This document shows positions 10,716-18,112 of a stretch of DNA of 64,000 nucleotides, in pieces. Origin of the DNA: Clostridia bacterium (GTDB lineage: Bacteria > Bacillota > Clostridia > Oscillospirales > Acutalibacteraceae). Below the pieces are notes generated by a model, which was not told the DNA's origin, ran no database searches, and saw only the letters and a list, made by a program, of their open reading frames with translations. The position numbers and the translations under genes were made by a program. The stretch spans positions 1 to 64,000 of the forward strand of contig JAFTZU010000085.1 of the NCBI GenBank assembly GCA_017461005.1, in the 5' to 3' direction. The first letter of the stretch is position 1, and the number at the start of each line of letters is the position of its first letter.

Positions 10716-11321
10716 TTATTTCACCCAGGTGATGGGAGTCATGATGTAGTCGACTTCCTTGTCCTTATAGAGGATGGTCGTCTGCACGTCGATCGTGATG
10801 TTGTCGATGTACTCCTGCACCTGTTCCGGCGTCTTCCCCGTCTTGTTGACGACGAGACGGACATTGTAGTCGTCCGTACCGGAGTTCAGCGCACAGGGAA
10901 CGTCGGCATGGTACGGTCCCACGACGAGCATCGGTTCGTCCGGAAGCTGTTCATAGCGGTAGCCGTTCCCGGTCTCGACCCAGCGGCGGCCGGGGTTCAC
11001 GAACCAGTCGATCATCTCGACTTTTTTGCTCGAGGACGTGTTCTTGTCCGTGAGGCGCATGGTCAGCTCATAGCCCTGCCATTTGTCCGGTTCCGCGAGG
11101 ATCTTGTCGATCATCTCCTGATCCTGCATGGACCAGGTGGCTTCCACGAGGTTTTCGAGAGGCTGCGCACTCTTGATGTTACCGGAGATGTTCACCACGT
11201 GGTCGGGCACCTTTGTGGTCTGGGGCCAGAAGATCTTCAGACAGATTGCCAAAGCGATGACCGCGACGATGGCGGGTATGACCGCCCAGAGCCACCGGTA
11301 GGATCTCTTCTCTTCTTCCAC
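10716..11321 (-). CDS. Hypothetical membrane-anchored protein
   Basis: A 201-residue protein I do not recognise. A short basic cytoplasmic start (MEEEKRSYRW) is followed by one transmembrane helix (LWAVIPAIVAVIALAICLKIF). A soluble, probably extracytoplasmic domain of about 165 residues follows, rich in Asp, Val and Trp (NPGRRWVETGNGYRYEQLP). There are no catalytic motifs. Start is GTG with GGAGG upstream. It has its own terminator and a plausible promoter, so it looks monocistronic. The domain could be a small sensory or structural envelope domain; that is a guess. Confidence 0.75.
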   Translation of the reverse strand: MEEEKRSYRWLWAVIPAIVAVIALAICLKIFWPQTTKVPDHVVNISGNIKSAQPLENLVEATWSMQDQEMIDKILAEPDKWQGYELTMRLTDKNTSSSKKVEMIDWFVNPGRRWVETGNGYRYEQLPDEPMLVVGPYHADVPCALNSGTDDYNVRLVVNKTGKTPEQVQEYIDNITIDVQTTILYKDKEVDYIMTPITWVK

Positions 11322-11355
11322 GCGTACACCTCCGTTCCGTGAGTGATTACTCTCT

Positions 11356-11384
11356 ATTATAACGAAAACTCACGCAAACGGAAA
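11356..11384 (-). promoter_or_regulatory. Candidate promoter of the 201-residue protein gene
   Basis: Minus-strand consensus -10 TATAAT (11361-11356), 17-bp spacer and a weak -35 TTTCCG (11384-11379). Confidence 0.5.
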
Positions 11385-11429
11385 CCCTTTTTCCATTCCT
11401 CGAGCGGCCCGTCTTAACAAAACGCTTAT

Positions 11430-12137
11430 CTACTCATTAAATATCGAAAAGTCTACGCCGTGTTTTTCCAGTATCTCAGCTGCTGCATTATCCACTTGAT
11501 AGATCAAATCATCATTTAAATCATAAGCTATCAGGCACCAATTCTCATCGGCATCTTCTACCAATTCACCATAACCGAAGAGCGCTCCACAGCCTTTATA
11601 TTTCAGCTCAACGCTATAGAATTCCGCAAGTTTGTCGGAACGTTTGTTGTGGTTATTTGCCTTGATTGCAGCGGAAACAAAGCTTTCTGAAAGCACTTCG
11701 ATTTCTTTTGGATCTTCAATTTCGATTGTTTTTGTGAGAACTGAAATGACAACCTTTTCGATTTCATCTCCATCACGATAGTCTGGCAGTTCCAAATTCT
11801 CTCTTCGATATAATTTAAAGTCCTCTACACCGAGGTCTTCAACTAATAACCAACCATTTAATTCTTCACTTTTGAATGCTTTGCCAGTCTCATTTGGAGT
11901 CTTATCTTTTTCTGATTTTTCACCATAAAAGATGTTGACTTCCTTGGAAGGAGTATTATCTGGAATTCTCCAAGCAACGTTCAAATTCCGCCCTTCGTCA
12001 TCAATATCCACATATCGGTTCCCTTTGTACTCTAATATTGGGTCATCAAACTCAACAGTCAGTTCTGCTTCACAACCGCAAAAGCATATTAGCATAAGAA
12101 AAGATAAAGACAATGAAATAATCTTATTTCGCAACAT
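11430..12137 (-). CDS. Hypothetical lipoprotein
   Basis: A 235-residue protein starting at an ATG that follows GGGAGG with 7-nt spacing. The N-terminus is a lipoprotein-type signal (MLRNKIISLSLSFLMLICFC) ending in a Gly-Cys, so Cys-anchoring to the outer membrane face is likely although the lipobox is not canonical. The mature part is acidic and hydrophilic. I recognise no domain. Codon use is clearly more AT-rich than the surrounding suf and kinase genes. It appears to be the last gene of a small minus-strand group that includes a 33-codon ORF and a membrane protein. Confidence 0.8.
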   Translation of the reverse strand: MLRNKIISLSLSFLMLICFCGCEAELTVEFDDPILEYKGNRYVDIDDEGRNLNVAWRIPDNTPSKEVNIFYGEKSEKDKTPNETGKAFKSEELNGWLLVEDLGVEDFKLYRRENLELPDYRDGDEIEKVVISVLTKTIEIEDPKEIEVLSESFVSAAIKANNHNKRSDKLAEFYSVELKYKGCGALFGYGELVEDADENWCLIAYDLNDDLIYQVDNAAAEILEKHGVDFSIFNE

Positions 12138-12144
12138 GCAATCT

Positions 12145-12169
12145 CCTCCCGCGATGTACACCCGCTCCC
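12145..12169 (-). repeat. 25-bp repeated translation leader, copy 1
   Basis: A 25-mer that matches 12300-12324 at 24 of 25 positions. It ends in the GGGAGG ribosome site of the lipoprotein gene, 7 nt before its ATG. Confidence 0.8.
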
Positions 12170-12190
12170 AGGCGGGTTTCCTGTTTGTTG

Positions 12191-12292
12191 TTATTCACAT
12201 AAAAACACGAAGCCATCCGAGATGAGATCATAATACTTCAACCATTCAACATCGTAATACTCCTGAAGGAATTCTTTCGAGTACTGTACCAT
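12191..12292 (-). CDS. Small 33-codon ORF
   Basis: A short ORF with a strong ribosome site (GGGAGG, 7 nt before ATG). The peptide begins MVQYSKEFLQEYYDVEWLKY and ends DGFVFLCE, and is tyrosine-rich. It lies between a membrane protein gene and a lipoprotein gene on the same strand and shares its leader with the latter. It may be a genuine small protein or the remnant of a longer gene whose leader was kept. No family is recognised. Confidence 0.5.
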   Translation of the reverse strand: MVQYSKEFLQEYYDVEWLKYYDLISDGFVFLCE

Positions 12293-12299
12293 CAGCGCA

Positions 12300-12324
12300 C
12301 CTCCCGCGATCTACACCCGCTCCC
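12300..12324 (-). repeat. 25-bp repeated translation leader, copy 2
   Basis: Near-identical to 12145-12169 (one mismatch). It follows the stop of the upstream membrane protein gene and ends in the GGGAGG site of the 33-codon ORF. Confidence 0.8.
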
Positions 12325-12342
12325 CAGAAAAGGTATGCTTTA

Positions 12343-13353
12343 TCAAACAAACGACGAATCGTTCTCTGCAGTAGGGGCAATCGTCTTCGTTTCAAATCGT
12401 TTCTTGATATATTTCTTCTTCTCATCGGGTTTTTTCCCATCCCAGTAATGCAGTTCCAATTCCTTGACGTACTGTTGGGAAAGATGTTTAAAACCATCCT
12501 CTTTCATGACGTTGATCCATCCGTTCACATTGCAGACAGAGGAGTCTTCTGCACCAAGGGTAAAATATTCGACTTCTTCGAGCCTTTGCATATGTTCCAG
12601 TTGATCAAGACCGGTCATCGTTATCACAACAACATAATCGTCATCTGTTTCAAGGAACTGAGTCGTGACAAAATCAAGTTCTTCGATACCGGGATAGTTT
12701 TCTTCCGGTGTCCAGATGTCGTCTTTTGTCCAACCATTTGCTTTCGGGTAACGAAGCTCTTCCACCCATGCTTTCATGAGTTTGCTTTCTTTCCCGTAAT
12801 AGAAAATATCATATTGATCAAAAGTCGTTTCTTCATCGGCTTTCTTCCCCATGACATACGTTTCGGTTGAGGAATCCTTATCGTGAACGGAACGGCCGGT
12901 ATCCTCGACCGCTAGTATTTCCCAAACCGGTTCGCCGGCATAGGTCACCTCGTAGATATGACCCTCCTCGAACCTGACAGGGCCTTCCACTAATTCCCGT
13001 CGTTTGTCGTGGATATCCGGGCAGAACACCTCTCCGTTATCCAGCCGGTAGAAATTATATGTTTCATAGTCAAGGTACGGAATCAACGGGATCAGAGGGT
13101 CATCGGATGACAGGTAAACCGCTTCGGTTGTTACCGTCTCATAGTTTTTTGCAGCATGGATGTCAACTGCGACCATTGCCGAAATAGAAGCTACTGCACT
13201 GAGAAATGCCACGACAATGATGCGGAGCGGTTTTCCTCGCACTTTTCCCATTGCTGTAAGCACGATCAGAATGATCAGGGGAATCATAAGAAACGCGCCA
13301 TACAACAAGCCCAATTCCAACGGTCTTAAATATAAATACTCTGTATTGAACAC
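12343..13353 (-). CDS. Hypothetical membrane protein
   Basis: A 336-residue protein of unknown family. Two transmembrane helices lie near the N-terminus (LLYGAFLMIPLIILIVLTAM and IIVVAFLSAVASISAMVAV). They are followed by about 270 soluble residues, probably outside the cell, with many Glu, Asp and aromatic residues (e.g. EAVYLSSDDPLIPLIPYLDY). Start is GTG after AAGGAGG. Composition is AT-richer than the core genes. It follows a DUF4234 gene by 18 bp and is probably cotranscribed with it. A role at the cell surface is only inferred. Confidence 0.75.
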   Translation of the reverse strand: MFNTEYLYLRPLELGLLYGAFLMIPLIILIVLTAMGKVRGKPLRIIVVAFLSAVASISAMVAVDIHAAKNYETVTTEAVYLSSDDPLIPLIPYLDYETYNFYRLDNGEVFCPDIHDKRRELVEGPVRFEEGHIYEVTYAGEPVWEILAVEDTGRSVHDKDSSTETYVMGKKADEETTFDQYDIFYYGKESKLMKAWVEELRYPKANGWTKDDIWTPEENYPGIEELDFVTTQFLETDDDYVVVITMTGLDQLEHMQRLEEVEYFTLGAEDSSVCNVNGWINVMKEDGFKHLSQQYVKELELHYWDGKKPDEKKKYIKKRFETKTIAPTAENDSSFV

Positions 13354-13371
13354 GTTTTCCCTCCTTGCAAA

Positions 13372-14154
13372 TCAATCATTCGTTTGTTCTTCAGAAACCA
13401 CTTTTCCATTCTCGATGGAATAAAGAGTTCCATCGCCGGAGTCCACGGTACCATAGAAGTCAAAGTCAACATAGCCATCCACAATGTACCAAAGACCCTT
13501 TTCATTCTCGGCAACACCGGTAAAATCTTCTTCGACTTTGTCCCCTTTCATAAGAGCCCAGCGTCCATCTTTTGTCTGACGCACACTTTCTTCATTATCC
13601 AATTCGATTTCATTGCTCTCTTCCTCCGGATTCTCACCCGTAATCAGGCTGGAACCAAAATTGTAGCCTTGCTGGAACGCTTCCGGATTCTGTTTGATGG
13701 TTCGAACCGTATCTAACGTAGCCAAAGCAATGAGACCAACGATCAAAAAAACAGCTGCTATTCCCAAAGCCAGCGCACCGCTGATGTTTGAGTCGACAGG
13801 TTTGCCGGTCTTGATACCAAGGACCAGGTTGATTTTGTCTTGCAAAAAGAGTGATGCAAAAACCGGACCGGTAAAAAATGTCAGCAAGATCGTCAGGATA
13901 CCACTGTCACTGGGATGACCGACAGAGGCCATCATGACATCAACACGTTTTGAGGTCTGGTAATACCAGTAAATGTCATAAAACGGCACCAGCATGCAGA
14001 GGAACAATTGAGCGACCGGGCTACGCTCCGGCAAAGTCTTGACATGGTTCGACAGCTGAGTCACTTTGTAGATCCAGTAAAGCCAGTAGATGCCAAGCGT
14101 AACGAGCCCGAGAAGCAGCATTTTCACAAGGTTTCTTTTATTCTGTTCTGCCAT
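13372..14154 (-). CDS. DUF4234 membrane protein with C-terminal Trp/Gly repeat
   Basis: A 260-residue protein. The start at 14154 is chosen because GGAGG lies 9 nt upstream. A DUF4234 module occupies the first 150 residues (LGLVTLGIYWLYWIYKVTQLSNHV, PFYDIYWYYQTSKRVD) with about four hydrophobic segments. An acidic linker leads to a C-terminal beta-type repeat, DGRWALMKGDK...DFTGV then GLWYIVDGYVDFDFYGTV. This resembles the short aromatic repeats of Firmicute surface proteins. It is a paralog of the next gene upstream. Function unknown. Confidence 0.82.
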   Translation of the reverse strand: MAEQNKRNLVKMLLLGLVTLGIYWLYWIYKVTQLSNHVKTLPERSPVAQLFLCMLVPFYDIYWYYQTSKRVDVMMASVGHPSDSGILTILLTFFTGPVFASLFLQDKINLVLGIKTGKPVDSNISGALALGIAAVFLIVGLIALATLDTVRTIKQNPEAFQQGYNFGSSLITGENPEEESNEIELDNEESVRQTKDGRWALMKGDKVEEDFTGVAENEKGLWYIVDGYVDFDFYGTVDSGDGTLYSIENGKVVSEEQTND

Positions 14155-14297
14155 AATCAAGACCTCCATATTTTTTGATTTATTGTTAACGTAATTCACA
14201 AACTGTTCACAATCCAATTATGGCACATCGCCTATCAAAAGTAAAGGTTGACGTTACAGCTTTCAGGAAGATAACATTGAACAATTTTGACTCTTTG

Positions 14298-14329
14298 CAA
14301 AAGAAAAGGCTCTGCATTGCTGCAGAGCC
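14298..14329 (-). terminator. Terminator after the zinc-ribbon DUF4234 gene
   Basis: A perfect 9-bp stem GGCTCTGCA/TGCAGAGCC is followed on the minus strand by TTTTCTTTTG. Confidence 0.88.
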
Positions 14330-14401
14330 AAAAACCATTTTCGGTTACTGTTCGTATGCGTTATTTTTTGTTGCCTGGCGGTTTCACTTTTTGTTGGCGA
14401 T

Positions 14402-15337
14402 TTACTCTGCAGCCTTCTGACTGACGACCTGGCCTTTTTCGACGGTGTAGGAGTTGCCGTTGCCGTCTTCCAGGGTGCCGGAGAAGTTGAAGTTTACGTA
14501 GCCGTTCTCGATGTACCAGAGGCCGTATTCGTTTTCGGCGATGCCGGTGAAGTCCGTGTTGACGACGCCTTTTTTGACAAGAGCCCACTTGCCGGGAGCG
14601 GTCTCGATGACTTCGCCATACTTGGAGTCGCTTGCTCCAATGAGTTCGTCGATGTTGGAGGCGTCATACTGTGCCTCCTCCCCGGACGTGATCTCGTCCC
14701 AGTCCCAGCCCTCTCCCTCATCTGCGGTGAACGCGAAGACGAAGAGGCCGATGACGAGGCCTGCCAACAGCAGGATACCGAGGGCACCCATCAGGATGGC
14801 AAAGCCGACCGTCTTCGTGAACGGTTTCTTGTAGGGTGCGCCGCACTTCGGGCAGGACTGCGCGTCGTTCGGGAACACCGCGTGGCAGTGTTTGCAGACC
14901 GCTTCCCCGGTGGTGCCGATGCCGGCGCCGCTGGAGACCGCTTCGATCTTGTTGATCTGGTCCTGAAGGACGACCGCGCCGAGGAAGTCGAGACCAAAGA
15001 TGGCGAGGAGCAGCGTGACGATCGAATTGTCATTGAACACTTCGACCGGTTCCCCGATGTGGGTTAGCTTCTTCGAGGTTTTGTAAAACCAGTAGAGCTC
15101 ATAGTACGGAATGAACATGACGAGCAACAGCTGTACTACAGGACTGCTGTGCGGTTCGCTCCGGTCGCGGTTCGCGTACTCAGTCGTCTTATATACCCAA
15201 TAAAGGAAATAGATGCCGAGCGTGAACACCATCAGCAACACCATGCTGACGAGGTTTCTCATGCTCTCCGGTTTCTTCCAATTTCCGCTCTGGTAAGCGG
15301 GCGTTTCATAATGTTTGGTATAAGTTGCCTGGGTCAT
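14402..15337 (-). CDS. DUF4234 membrane protein with internal zinc ribbon
   Basis: A 311-residue paralog of the neighbouring DUF4234 protein. The N-terminal module (VFTLGIYFLYWVYKTTEYAN, PYYELYWFYKTSKKL) is followed by a zinc ribbon with two CxxC knuckles (CKHCHAVFPNDAQSCPKC). Another transmembrane helix (ALGILLLAGLVIGLFVFAF), an acidic stretch and a C-terminal aromatic repeat (GKWALVKKGVVNTDFTG, GLWYIENGYVNFNFSGTL) come next. The shared ends and the ribbon found only here point to duplication followed by insertion or loss. Base composition is nearer the genome norm than in the sister gene. Function unknown. Confidence 0.85.
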   Translation of the reverse strand: MTQATYTKHYETPAYQSGNWKKPESMRNLVSMVLLMVFTLGIYFLYWVYKTTEYANRDRSEPHSSPVVQLLLVMFIPYYELYWFYKTSKKLTHIGEPVEVFNDNSIVTLLLAIFGLDFLGAVVLQDQINKIEAVSSGAGIGTTGEAVCKHCHAVFPNDAQSCPKCGAPYKKPFTKTVGFAILMGALGILLLAGLVIGLFVFAFTADEGEGWDWDEITSGEEAQYDASNIDELIGASDSKYGEVIETAPGKWALVKKGVVNTDFTGIAENEYGLWYIENGYVNFNFSGTLEDGNGNSYTVEKGQVVSQKAAE

Positions 15338-15356
15338 ATGCTGTTCTCCCTTTTCG

Positions 15357-15381
15357 ATCTTTATTCACCACAAATAAAGAT
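15357..15381 (-). promoter_or_regulatory. Inverted repeat in the leader of the zinc-ribbon DUF4234 gene
   Basis: A perfect 9-bp inverted repeat ATCTTTATT/AATAAAGAT with a 7-nt spacer lies 20 nt upstream of the start codon. It could be an operator or a leader hairpin. Confidence 0.5.
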
Positions 15382-15484
15382 GTGGATCTTCGCTAATGTT
15401 AATTATTACACAACAGTTAATGCAAAGTAAAGAGTCAAGTTACATCACAGACAAACTTTTTGAAAGTGCCTTACCAATTGTTAA

Positions 15485-15515
15485 ACGAAAAGGCTCCGCG
15501 TTTTCGCAGAGCCTT
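15485..15515 (-). terminator. Terminator after the FGGY kinase gene
   Basis: Stem AGGCTCCGCG/CGCAGAGCCT (one mismatch) is followed on the minus strand by TTTTCGTTT. The remaining part of 15338-15570 holds the AT-rich leader and probable promoter of the DUF4234 gene. Confidence 0.85.
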
Positions 15516-15570
15516 TAATATGGTCAAGAGATTTATGCAAGTCTGACAAATGTAACAGTAAGTTACTATG

Positions 15571-17184
15571 TCAGGCCTTCTGGCCGTTCAGCGAGGCGAA
15601 GGCTTTCTTGTTGTTCTTGTAGAGGCTCTTGAAGACCTCAAAGTTGCGATCGTGGACCGCCTTGTTGGCCGGGTTCGGCTCATAGGTCCTGCTGGCCGGA
15701 ATGAAGTCCTTGACCTTATCGATGGAGCTGATGACACCGAGACCGACACCCATGATGGCGGCGGCGCCGACAGCACCGACGTTCTGGGGCGAACGGACCG
15801 TTTCGACCTTCCGGCCGGTGACGTCCGCGAGGATCTGGCAGGTGACCGGCGACAGGGCTCCTCCGCCGACGAAGCGGATGGTATCCGACGTCTTGACGTG
15901 TTTCGCTTCCTGCTCGAGCATCCAGCGCTGGTGGTAACAGACGCCTTCGACGACCGCGCGGATCATCTCGCGTTTGCCGGTCTCCAGCGTGATGTTGAAG
16001 AACATGCCCGCCGCGTTCGGGTCCTCGAAGGGACAGCGGTTGCCGTGGAGCCAGGGCGTGAAGATGACGCCGTTGGAGCCGGCCGGCACGGTGCGCATGA
16101 TCTCGGTCAGGTAGTCGTAAAGGGACGTGTAGGCAGCCTCGAAGCCCTGACGGTTCTCGGTGACGTCATGCTTGTCGAGGTAGATGTCCACTTCATCGAG
16201 TGCCAGATGGTCCTTGACCCACTCGACACATTTGGCGGCGGTCTCCATCTCGGCAAAGTAGTTGTAACGGCCTTCCTGGGCGCCGACGATGGCGGCGATC
16301 ATGGCCATGACGTCGACCTTCTGTTTCTCGAGGACGGTGCCGACCCAGCCGGAAGTGCCGGAATAGATGTGGGTGTCGCCCGGAAGGACGGAACCGGCGC
16401 CCACCGGGATGAGGGACGCGTCTCCGCCGCCGCCGAAAACAGCGATGCCGGGCACGAGCCCGAGGTCTTCCGCCGCTTTCGCGGTCAGGGGACCGACTTC
16501 ATCGGTGGACTTGCAGATCTCGGGCAGGTGTTCTTTGTAGATGCCCATCATGTCACAGATCTTGTCGCTCCAGCCCTCATGGCCTTTGCGGGTATCGTAA
16601 AGCAGCGTCGCGAAGGCGGAGTCCTCCGTCATGACACACTTTCCGGTGCAGCGGCAGATGAGGTACTCCTTGACGTCGAGCCACTTGTAGATCTTGTCAT
16701 AGACGTCCGGCTCGTTGTTCTTGATCCAGAGATATTTGAAGATGGGGTCCTTGACGGAGGAAGACACCGCGTGGGTGTAATAAAAGTACGGCAGGAACTT
16801 GAACAGGTTGGCGCCGGCGACCTGGGGGCCGTAGGCGATGGTGTCCTTCAGTTCCTTCTTGGCGCGCTGGTCCATGTAGGACATGGCGGGCCGAAGAGCA
16901 TTCCCCTCTTTGTCGACGACCACGACGCCCTGCATCTGACTGCAGAAGGAGATGCCGTCCACCTGCTCCGGTTTGATGTCGGTCTTCGCGAAGATCTTTT
17001 TGGTGGTGACGCACATCGCCTCCCACCATTCGTCGACGTTCTGCTCGACACCGCCGTTGTCGAGGACGGTGAGGCCGTAGCCCATGGAGGAGGACTCCAG
17101 GAGCGTGATGATCTGGTCGATGCGGAACAGACAGGTCTTTACGCCGGTCGTGCCGATGTCATAGGACACTACGTATTTTTCCAT
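15571..17184 (-). CDS. FGGY-family carbohydrate kinase (xylulokinase-like)
   Basis: A 537-residue sugar or polyol kinase of the FGGY family. The N-terminal phosphate-binding motif is YDIGTTGVKTCLF. A central FGGGGDASLIPVGAGSV segment and the C-terminal FVGGGALSPVTCQILADV signature, with VGAVGAAAIMGVG, complete the two actin-like lobes. The length fits xylulokinases, but the substrate cannot be read from the sequence. It lies 23 bp downstream of a tetR gene. Divergent from that pair are a class III aminotransferase and a class II aldolase. Kinase plus aldolase suggests phosphorylation and then cleavage of a sugar-like compound. Confidence 0.9.
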   Translation of the reverse strand: MEKYVVSYDIGTTGVKTCLFRIDQIITLLESSSMGYGLTVLDNGGVEQNVDEWWEAMCVTTKKIFAKTDIKPEQVDGISFCSQMQGVVVVDKEGNALRPAMSYMDQRAKKELKDTIAYGPQVAGANLFKFLPYFYYTHAVSSSVKDPIFKYLWIKNNEPDVYDKIYKWLDVKEYLICRCTGKCVMTEDSAFATLLYDTRKGHEGWSDKICDMMGIYKEHLPEICKSTDEVGPLTAKAAEDLGLVPGIAVFGGGGDASLIPVGAGSVLPGDTHIYSGTSGWVGTVLEKQKVDVMAMIAAIVGAQEGRYNYFAEMETAAKCVEWVKDHLALDEVDIYLDKHDVTENRQGFEAAYTSLYDYLTEIMRTVPAGSNGVIFTPWLHGNRCPFEDPNAAGMFFNITLETGKREMIRAVVEGVCYHQRWMLEQEAKHVKTSDTIRFVGGGALSPVTCQILADVTGRKVETVRSPQNVGAVGAAAIMGVGLGVISSIDKVKDFIPASRTYEPNPANKAVHDRNFEVFKSLYKNNKKAFASLNGQKA

Positions 17185-17207
17185 GGTTGTTTCTCCTTAT
17201 TTCGATT

Positions 17208-17888
17208 TCATTTCTCGAGTTTTTTCACATCTGTATGAGAGAACGTGAAGGCGGACTCCAGAAATTTCAGCAGTTCCTGCACGACCTTCTCATCGTTGTC
17301 GAAGATGTCGTCTCCGCAGTAGACCTGGAAGCGCTCCCGGTAGTAGTCGCAGGTGTAGGAGAACTGCAGGGTCATCAGAAGGGAGTCGAAGAAAAACGCG
17401 AACAGGCGCTCATCCATGTCGTCCCGGATGTCTCCTTCTTCCTTCGCCCGTTTCAGGAAACCGGCATAGGCTTCATAGGAGATGCCTTCGATCTTGTCGG
17501 CATAGTAGCGGACGTTTTTCTCGTCGGACATCTTCGTGATCTCGTTGTAGAGCTTCACATAGCGAGAGTCCTGCCCGGACGACTTCTGGATGGTCCGGAT
17601 GAGCTTCTCCGCCCGGACGAGGATCTTGTCGTCGGACTGCAGGACCTCTTCGATGACCGCGTGGAGTTCACTGATGGCTTCCTCCAGGCAGAGGATGAAC
17701 AGGTCCTCTTTGGTCTCGAAATACTTATACATGAGGCCGATGGAAATGCCGGCCTTTTTGGCGATGATGTTGATGTTCGCGTTCTCGAACCCGAGTCGGG
17801 AAAACTCGTCGATGCCGGTCTGCAACACCTTGTTGCGGCGTTCCGGTTCAGCCCGTTCGAACGCGGGTTTACAGTGTTTCGTCTCCAT
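17208..17888 (-). CDS. TetR-family transcriptional regulator
   Basis: A 226-residue TetR regulator. The HTH lies near residues 20-65 (RRNKVLQTGIDEFSRLGFEN, IIAKKAGISIGLMYKYFETKEDLF). The C-terminal ligand domain is all-helical and divergent. The start at 17888 has GGAGG 6 nt upstream; an in-frame ATG farther upstream lies inside the promoter and is rejected. Palindromic sites overlap the start-site region of its own promoter and of the divergent aminotransferase promoter, which points to autorepression and control of the whole locus. The inducer is unknown. Confidence 0.92.
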   Translation of the reverse strand: METKHCKPAFERAEPERRNKVLQTGIDEFSRLGFENANINIIAKKAGISIGLMYKYFETKEDLFILCLEEAISELHAVIEEVLQSDDKILVRAEKLIRTIQKSSGQDSRYVKLYNEITKMSDEKNVRYYADKIEGISYEAYAGFLKRAKEEGDIRDDMDERLFAFFFDSLLMTLQFSYTCDYYRERFQVYCGDDIFDNDEKVVQELLKFLESAFTFSHTDVKKLEK

Positions 17889-17914
17889 AAAAACCTCCAA
17901 AGTACACACAGGGG

Positions 17915-17928
17915 TGAGCAATCGCTCA
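17915..17928. promoter_or_regulatory. TetR operator, tetR side
   Basis: TGAGCAATCGCTCA, a palindrome with half-site TGAGC, lies just downstream of the tetR -10. It shares its half-sites with the site at 18067-18080. Confidence 0.8.
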
Positions 17929-17933
17929 TCATC

Positions 17934-17963
17934 ATTATAATACATCGCCCAAAAACTTTGCAA
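17934..17963 (-). promoter_or_regulatory. tetR-kinase promoter
   Basis: Minus-strand -35 TTGCAA (17963-17958), 18-bp spacer and consensus -10 TATAAT (17939-17934). The operator covers the expected start site. Confidence 0.8.
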
Positions 17964-18042
17964 GACAATGACAGTTTCTGTGGAAAAAGTGCATAAAATT
18001 TCGAAAAATGAACGGTTTTCTCTTCCCTTCCCTTTTATAGTT

Positions 18043-18051
18043 TGCTATACT
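18043..18051 (+). promoter_or_regulatory. Extended -10 promoter of the aminotransferase-aldolase operon
   Basis: TGCTATACT provides an extended -10 (TATACT at 18046-18051). The -35 region is weak (TTCCCT). The operator at 18067 begins 16 nt downstream, over the likely start of transcription. Confidence 0.6.
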
Positions 18052-18066
18052 ATTTGTGTTAAAGTG

Positions 18067-18080
18067 TGAGCGACCGCTCA
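18067..18080. promoter_or_regulatory. TetR operator, aminotransferase side
   Basis: TGAGCGACCGCTCA, extended to GTGAGCGACCGCTCAC at 18066-18081, is a near-perfect palindrome matching 17915-17928 in both half-sites. It lies between the promoter and the ribosome site of the aminotransferase gene. Confidence 0.82.
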
Positions 18081-18112
18081 CCCCACAATCGATCCAATTG
18101 GAGGAATGAACT

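Noticed and set aside
12246..12497. Alternative 83-codon minus-strand frame overlapping the 336-residue membrane protein
   Set aside because: It overlaps a longer frame with a better ribosome site and has no recognisable features.
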